Assembly (NCBI RefSeq): GCF_000472865.1
Contig: NZ_AXAP01000003.1
Span: 27,226-91,225, forward strand
Reading direction: 5' to 3'
Length of the DNA stretch: 64,000 bases
Source: Bradyrhizobium elkanii WSM2783
GTDB lineage: Bacteria; Pseudomonadota; Alphaproteobacteria; Rhizobiales; Xanthobacteraceae
A program made the position numbers and the translations under genes. Positions 62,217 to 64,000 of the stretch are shown here, in pieces (the stretch's first letter is position 1; the number at the start of each line of letters is the position of its first letter). The notes under the pieces are model-generated. The model saw only the letters and a program-made list of their open reading frames with translations, did not search any database and had not been told where the DNA came from.

Positions 62217-63044
62217 ATGACCGCTCATGTCGAGGTGATGGACCTGGTCGCGCAGATGAAGTCGGCCGAACGGGCTTTCGTGCTGGCCACCGTGGTGCGC
62301 ACGGTCTCGGTAACGGCGGCGAAGGCCGGCGCGAAGGCAATCATCGCGCCTGACGGCACCATCGTTGCGGGGTGGATCGGCGGCGGCTGCGCGCGCAGTG
62401 CAGTACTGAAGGCAGCGCGTGAGGCGCTCGCCGATGGCGTGCCGCGGATGGTGTCGGTGCAGCCGCAGGACCTGCTCGCCGAGCTCGGCGTCAAGGCCGG
62501 CGAGAGCCGCGGCGGCATCCGCTTTGCCAGCAACATGTGCCCCAGCCAAGGTACGATGGATATTTTCGTCGAGCCGGTATTGCCGCATCCCTCGCTCATC
62601 ATCCTTGGCGCGAGCCCGGTGGCGCTGTCGCTGGCCGCGCAGGCGCGGACGCTCGGCTATCACGTCACGCTCGCCGCGCCCGCCGCCGATGTTGCCGCGG
62701 TGCCCGATGCCGACGAGCGGATCGACGGCTTCCAGTTGGGCAAACTGAATGACGCGAAGCGCTTCATCGTGGTGTCGACGCAGGGAAAGGGCGATGAAGC
62801 CGCCTTGCGCACGGCGGTCGCGATCGATGCCTGCTATCACGCTTTCGTCGGCAGTCGACGCAAGATGGCTTCGCTGCGCGCCAAGCTGATCGGCGAGGGC
62901 GTGGACGCTTCGCTGGTTGACCGCGTCAAGGCTCCGGCCGGCCTCGACCTCGGCGCCATCACGCCGGAGGAGATCGCGATGTCAATCCTGGCCGAGATCA
63001 CGATCGAGCGGCGGCGCGGCCAGCGCTTGCCGGTTTCCGCCTGA
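62217..63044 (+). CDS. coxF: CoxF, XdhC-type molybdenum cofactor maturation protein
   Basis: A 275-residue XdhC-family protein. The N-terminal XdhC/CoxI domain includes GWIGGGCARSAVL; the Rossmann part reads LIILGASPVALSLAAQARTLGYHVTLA (about residues 120-147). XdhC proteins bind and sulfurate the molybdenum cofactor before insertion. GAAGGAG lies eight bases before ATG 62217. It is the only XdhC homologue in the window and could in principle also serve the PaoABC-like enzyme. coxG follows after 19 bp. Confidence 0.93.
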   Translation: MTAHVEVMDLVAQMKSAERAFVLATVVRTVSVTAAKAGAKAIIAPDGTIVAGWIGGGCARSAVLKAAREALADGVPRMVSVQPQDLLAELGVKAGESRGGIRFASNMCPSQGTMDIFVEPVLPHPSLIILGASPVALSLAAQARTLGYHVTLAAPAADVAAVPDADERIDGFQLGKLNDAKRFIVVSTQGKGDEAALRTAVAIDACYHAFVGSRRKMASLRAKLIGEGVDASLVDRVKAPAGLDLGAITPEEIAMSILAEITIERRRGQRLPVSA

Positions 63045-63063
63045 TATCATTGAGGACCTACTC

Positions 63064-63570
63064 ATGCAGATGAACGACAGCCAGCGTATCCCCGCATCGA
63101 AGGAAAGGGTGTGGGCGATGCTGAACGATCCCGCGGTGCTCAAGCAGTGCATTCCCGGCTGCGAGCGCCTTGAGATGACGTCGCCAACCGAGATGACCGC
63201 GACCGTCGTCATCAAGGTCGGACCGGTGAAGGCGTCGTTCGGCGGCAAGGTGACGCTGTCCGATCTCGATCCACCGAACAGTTATCGCATCTCGGGCGAA
63301 GGCTCCGGCGGCGTCGCCGGCTTCGCCAAGGGCGGCGCGACAGTGCGGCTGGAGGCGGAAAGCGCCGAGGTCACCGTGCTGCATTACGAGGTCGATGCGC
63401 AGATCGGCGGCAAGCTCGCGCAGCTCGGCTCGCGGCTCATCGATTCCACGGCCAAGAAGCTCGCCGGCGAATTCTTCACGCGCTTCGCCGCTGCAGCGGG
63501 CGCGACGACGGATGCGGCTCCGGCGGAAGCAGGCGAGAAGAAGGGCTGGATCGCAAGCCTGATGTCGTGA
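63064..63570 (+). CDS. coxG: CoxG, SRPBCC-fold CODH membrane partner
   Basis: A 168-residue protein of the CoxG/SRPBCC family with a large hydrophobic ligand cavity. Typical sequence: VWAMLNDPAVLKQCIPGCERLE and GPVKASFGGKVTLSDLDPPNSYRISGEGSGGVAGFAKG. The C-terminal tail (EKKGWIASLMS) is a short amphipathic membrane-contact segment after an Ala-rich linker. CoxG recruits CODH to the membrane and has been implicated in quinone delivery. Start ATG 63064 is behind GAGGA. It is the last gene of the cluster within the window; no coxH, I or K follows in the remaining 430 bp. Confidence 0.93.
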   Translation: MQMNDSQRIPASKERVWAMLNDPAVLKQCIPGCERLEMTSPTEMTATVVIKVGPVKASFGGKVTLSDLDPPNSYRISGEGSGGVAGFAKGGATVRLEAESAEVTVLHYEVDAQIGGKLAQLGSRLIDSTAKKLAGEFFTRFAAAAGATTDAAPAEAGEKKGWIASLMS

Positions 63571-63615
63571 GGGTTTTGCTCACTTTACGGATTCTCTCGC
63601 GCCTCGCACCGGTGT

Positions 63616-63735
63616 CGTCCCCGCGAAGGCGGGGACCCATAACCACAGGGAGGGATTGTTGCGCGAGCAAGCGGTTGCAGCGGAGCACATTACAAAGGCC
63701 TGTGGTTATGGGTCCCGGGTCAAGCCCGGGACGAC
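63616..63735. repeat. Palindromic intergenic repeat, first part of gene-free end
   Basis: Nested inverted repeats: GTCCCCGC/GCGGGGAC (63617-63636), CCCATAACCACAG (63636-63648) pairing with CTGTGGTTATGGG (63700-63712), and GTCCCGGG/CCCGGGAC (63712-63732). It can fold as a long cruciform. No gene is seen between 63571 and 64000; this and the next two elements fill most of it. Confidence 0.75.
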
Positions 63736-63780
63736 GTGGGGCGAGGTTCGGATTCAAATGTCAAACAGCGCTCCGCTGTC

Positions 63781-63877
63781 ATCGTCCGGCTTGACCGGAC
63801 GATCCAGTATTCCAGCGGCGGCAGTGCCTGAGCCGAGACGTCGCCGGATACTGGATGCCCCGCCTTCGCGGGGCATG
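63781..63877. repeat. Palindromic intergenic repeat, second element
   Basis: Inverted repeats ATCGTCCGG/CCGGACGAT (63781-63803), ATCCAGTAT (63802-63810) with ATACTGGAT (63848-63856), and ATGCCCCGC/GCGGGGCAT around 63855-63876. A typical mobile-looking but gene-free element of Bradyrhizobium-like genomes (general knowledge, not searched). Confidence 0.7.
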
Positions 63878-63909
63878 ACGGAGGAATTCGTGAGGGATAC
63901 AAGTTCGCA

Positions 63910-64000
63910 TTCTCGCGGCACGTTACGCCCGAGCTTTGCGTCTCGTTTCACCCTCTCGAAGAACAGAGGGCGCAGGGAAAGCCGGGTGCTGGTTGCACCC
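63910..64000. repeat. Partial third intergenic repeat at window end
   Basis: TTCTCGCGGCACGTTACGCC and the following inverted pair CCCTCT/AGAGGG look like the start of another dispersed Bradyrhizobium-type intergenic element that runs out of the window. No coding frame of interest is visible in it. Confidence 0.4.

Noticed and set aside
1..64000. Prophage, integrative element, toxin-antitoxin or defence system
   Set aside because: No integrase, transposase, phage, toxin-antitoxin or restriction gene, and no tRNA with a flanking repeat, could be found.

Overview
The window is GC-rich, gene-dense DNA of an alphaproteobacterium of the order Hyphomicrobiales. Gene content and intergenic repeats look most like Bradyrhizobium or a close relative (Rhodopseudomonas, Afipia, Oligotropha). 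That assignment is an inference from protein style, FixJ-type regulators, a form I CO dehydrogenase and palindromic intergenic repeats, not from a marker gene. I see no rRNA, tRNA, insertion sequence, prophage or CRISPR array.

Layout. 1-4.4 kb: the 3' part of a Baeyer-Villiger-type monooxygenase fused to an alpha/beta-hydrolase, an AI-2E-type membrane protein and an MFS transporter. 4.5-14.4 kb: a ten-gene minus-strand copper-handling block (CusA/CusB-type RND pump, FixH-like protein, Cys/Met-rich secreted protein, CusF, cupredoxin, multicopper oxidase with an apparent one-base frameshift, TolC-type lipoprotein, small lipoprotein, His-rich secreted protein). 14.5-20.1 kb: an MFS transporter, a 33-residue membrane peptide, and an XRE-cupin regulator divergent from an omega-amino acid transaminase and a D-amino acid dehydrogenase; a TetR gene follows. 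20.3-24.1 kb: a three-subunit PaoABC/YagTSR-type molybdenum aldehyde oxidoreductase. 24.1-31 kb: a crotonase/TetR pair with two operator-like palindromes, gamma-glutamyltransferase, an HD hydrolase divergent from a GlxA-type regulator, Dps and FdhD.

31.3-43.7 kb: fumC, a cupin, mqo and cydAB (fumarate to oxaloacetate, with electrons to quinone and a bd-type oxidase), then an AaeB/AaeX/AaeA-type efflux set, two response regulators and a histidine kinase. 43.8-47.6 kb: a Tat-exported bicupin oxalate decarboxylase divergent from an FdhF/YdeP-type molybdoenzyme. 47.8-54.7 kb: a multidrug RND operon with a FlK-like thioesterase and an unusual secreted protein, divergent from an AraC regulator, plus a small secreted protein gene.

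55-63.6 kb: a CO dehydrogenase cluster in the order coxC-like (MHYT-LytTR sensor/regulator), coxM, S, L, D, E, F, G. CoxL carries the form I active-site motif AYRCSFR (Cys385) and the catalytic Glu760, so this should be a true aerobic CO oxidase. Three direct repeats with a 19-21 bp period sit between the LytTR gene and coxM and are a good candidate for its binding site. The last 430 bp are noncoding palindromic repeats.

Themes: molybdenum hydroxylases and their maturation (PaoABC, FdhF-like, FdhD, CODH, CoxD/E/F), flexible respiration (mqo, bd oxidase, CO), metal and drug export, and C1/C2 acid metabolism (oxalate, formate).
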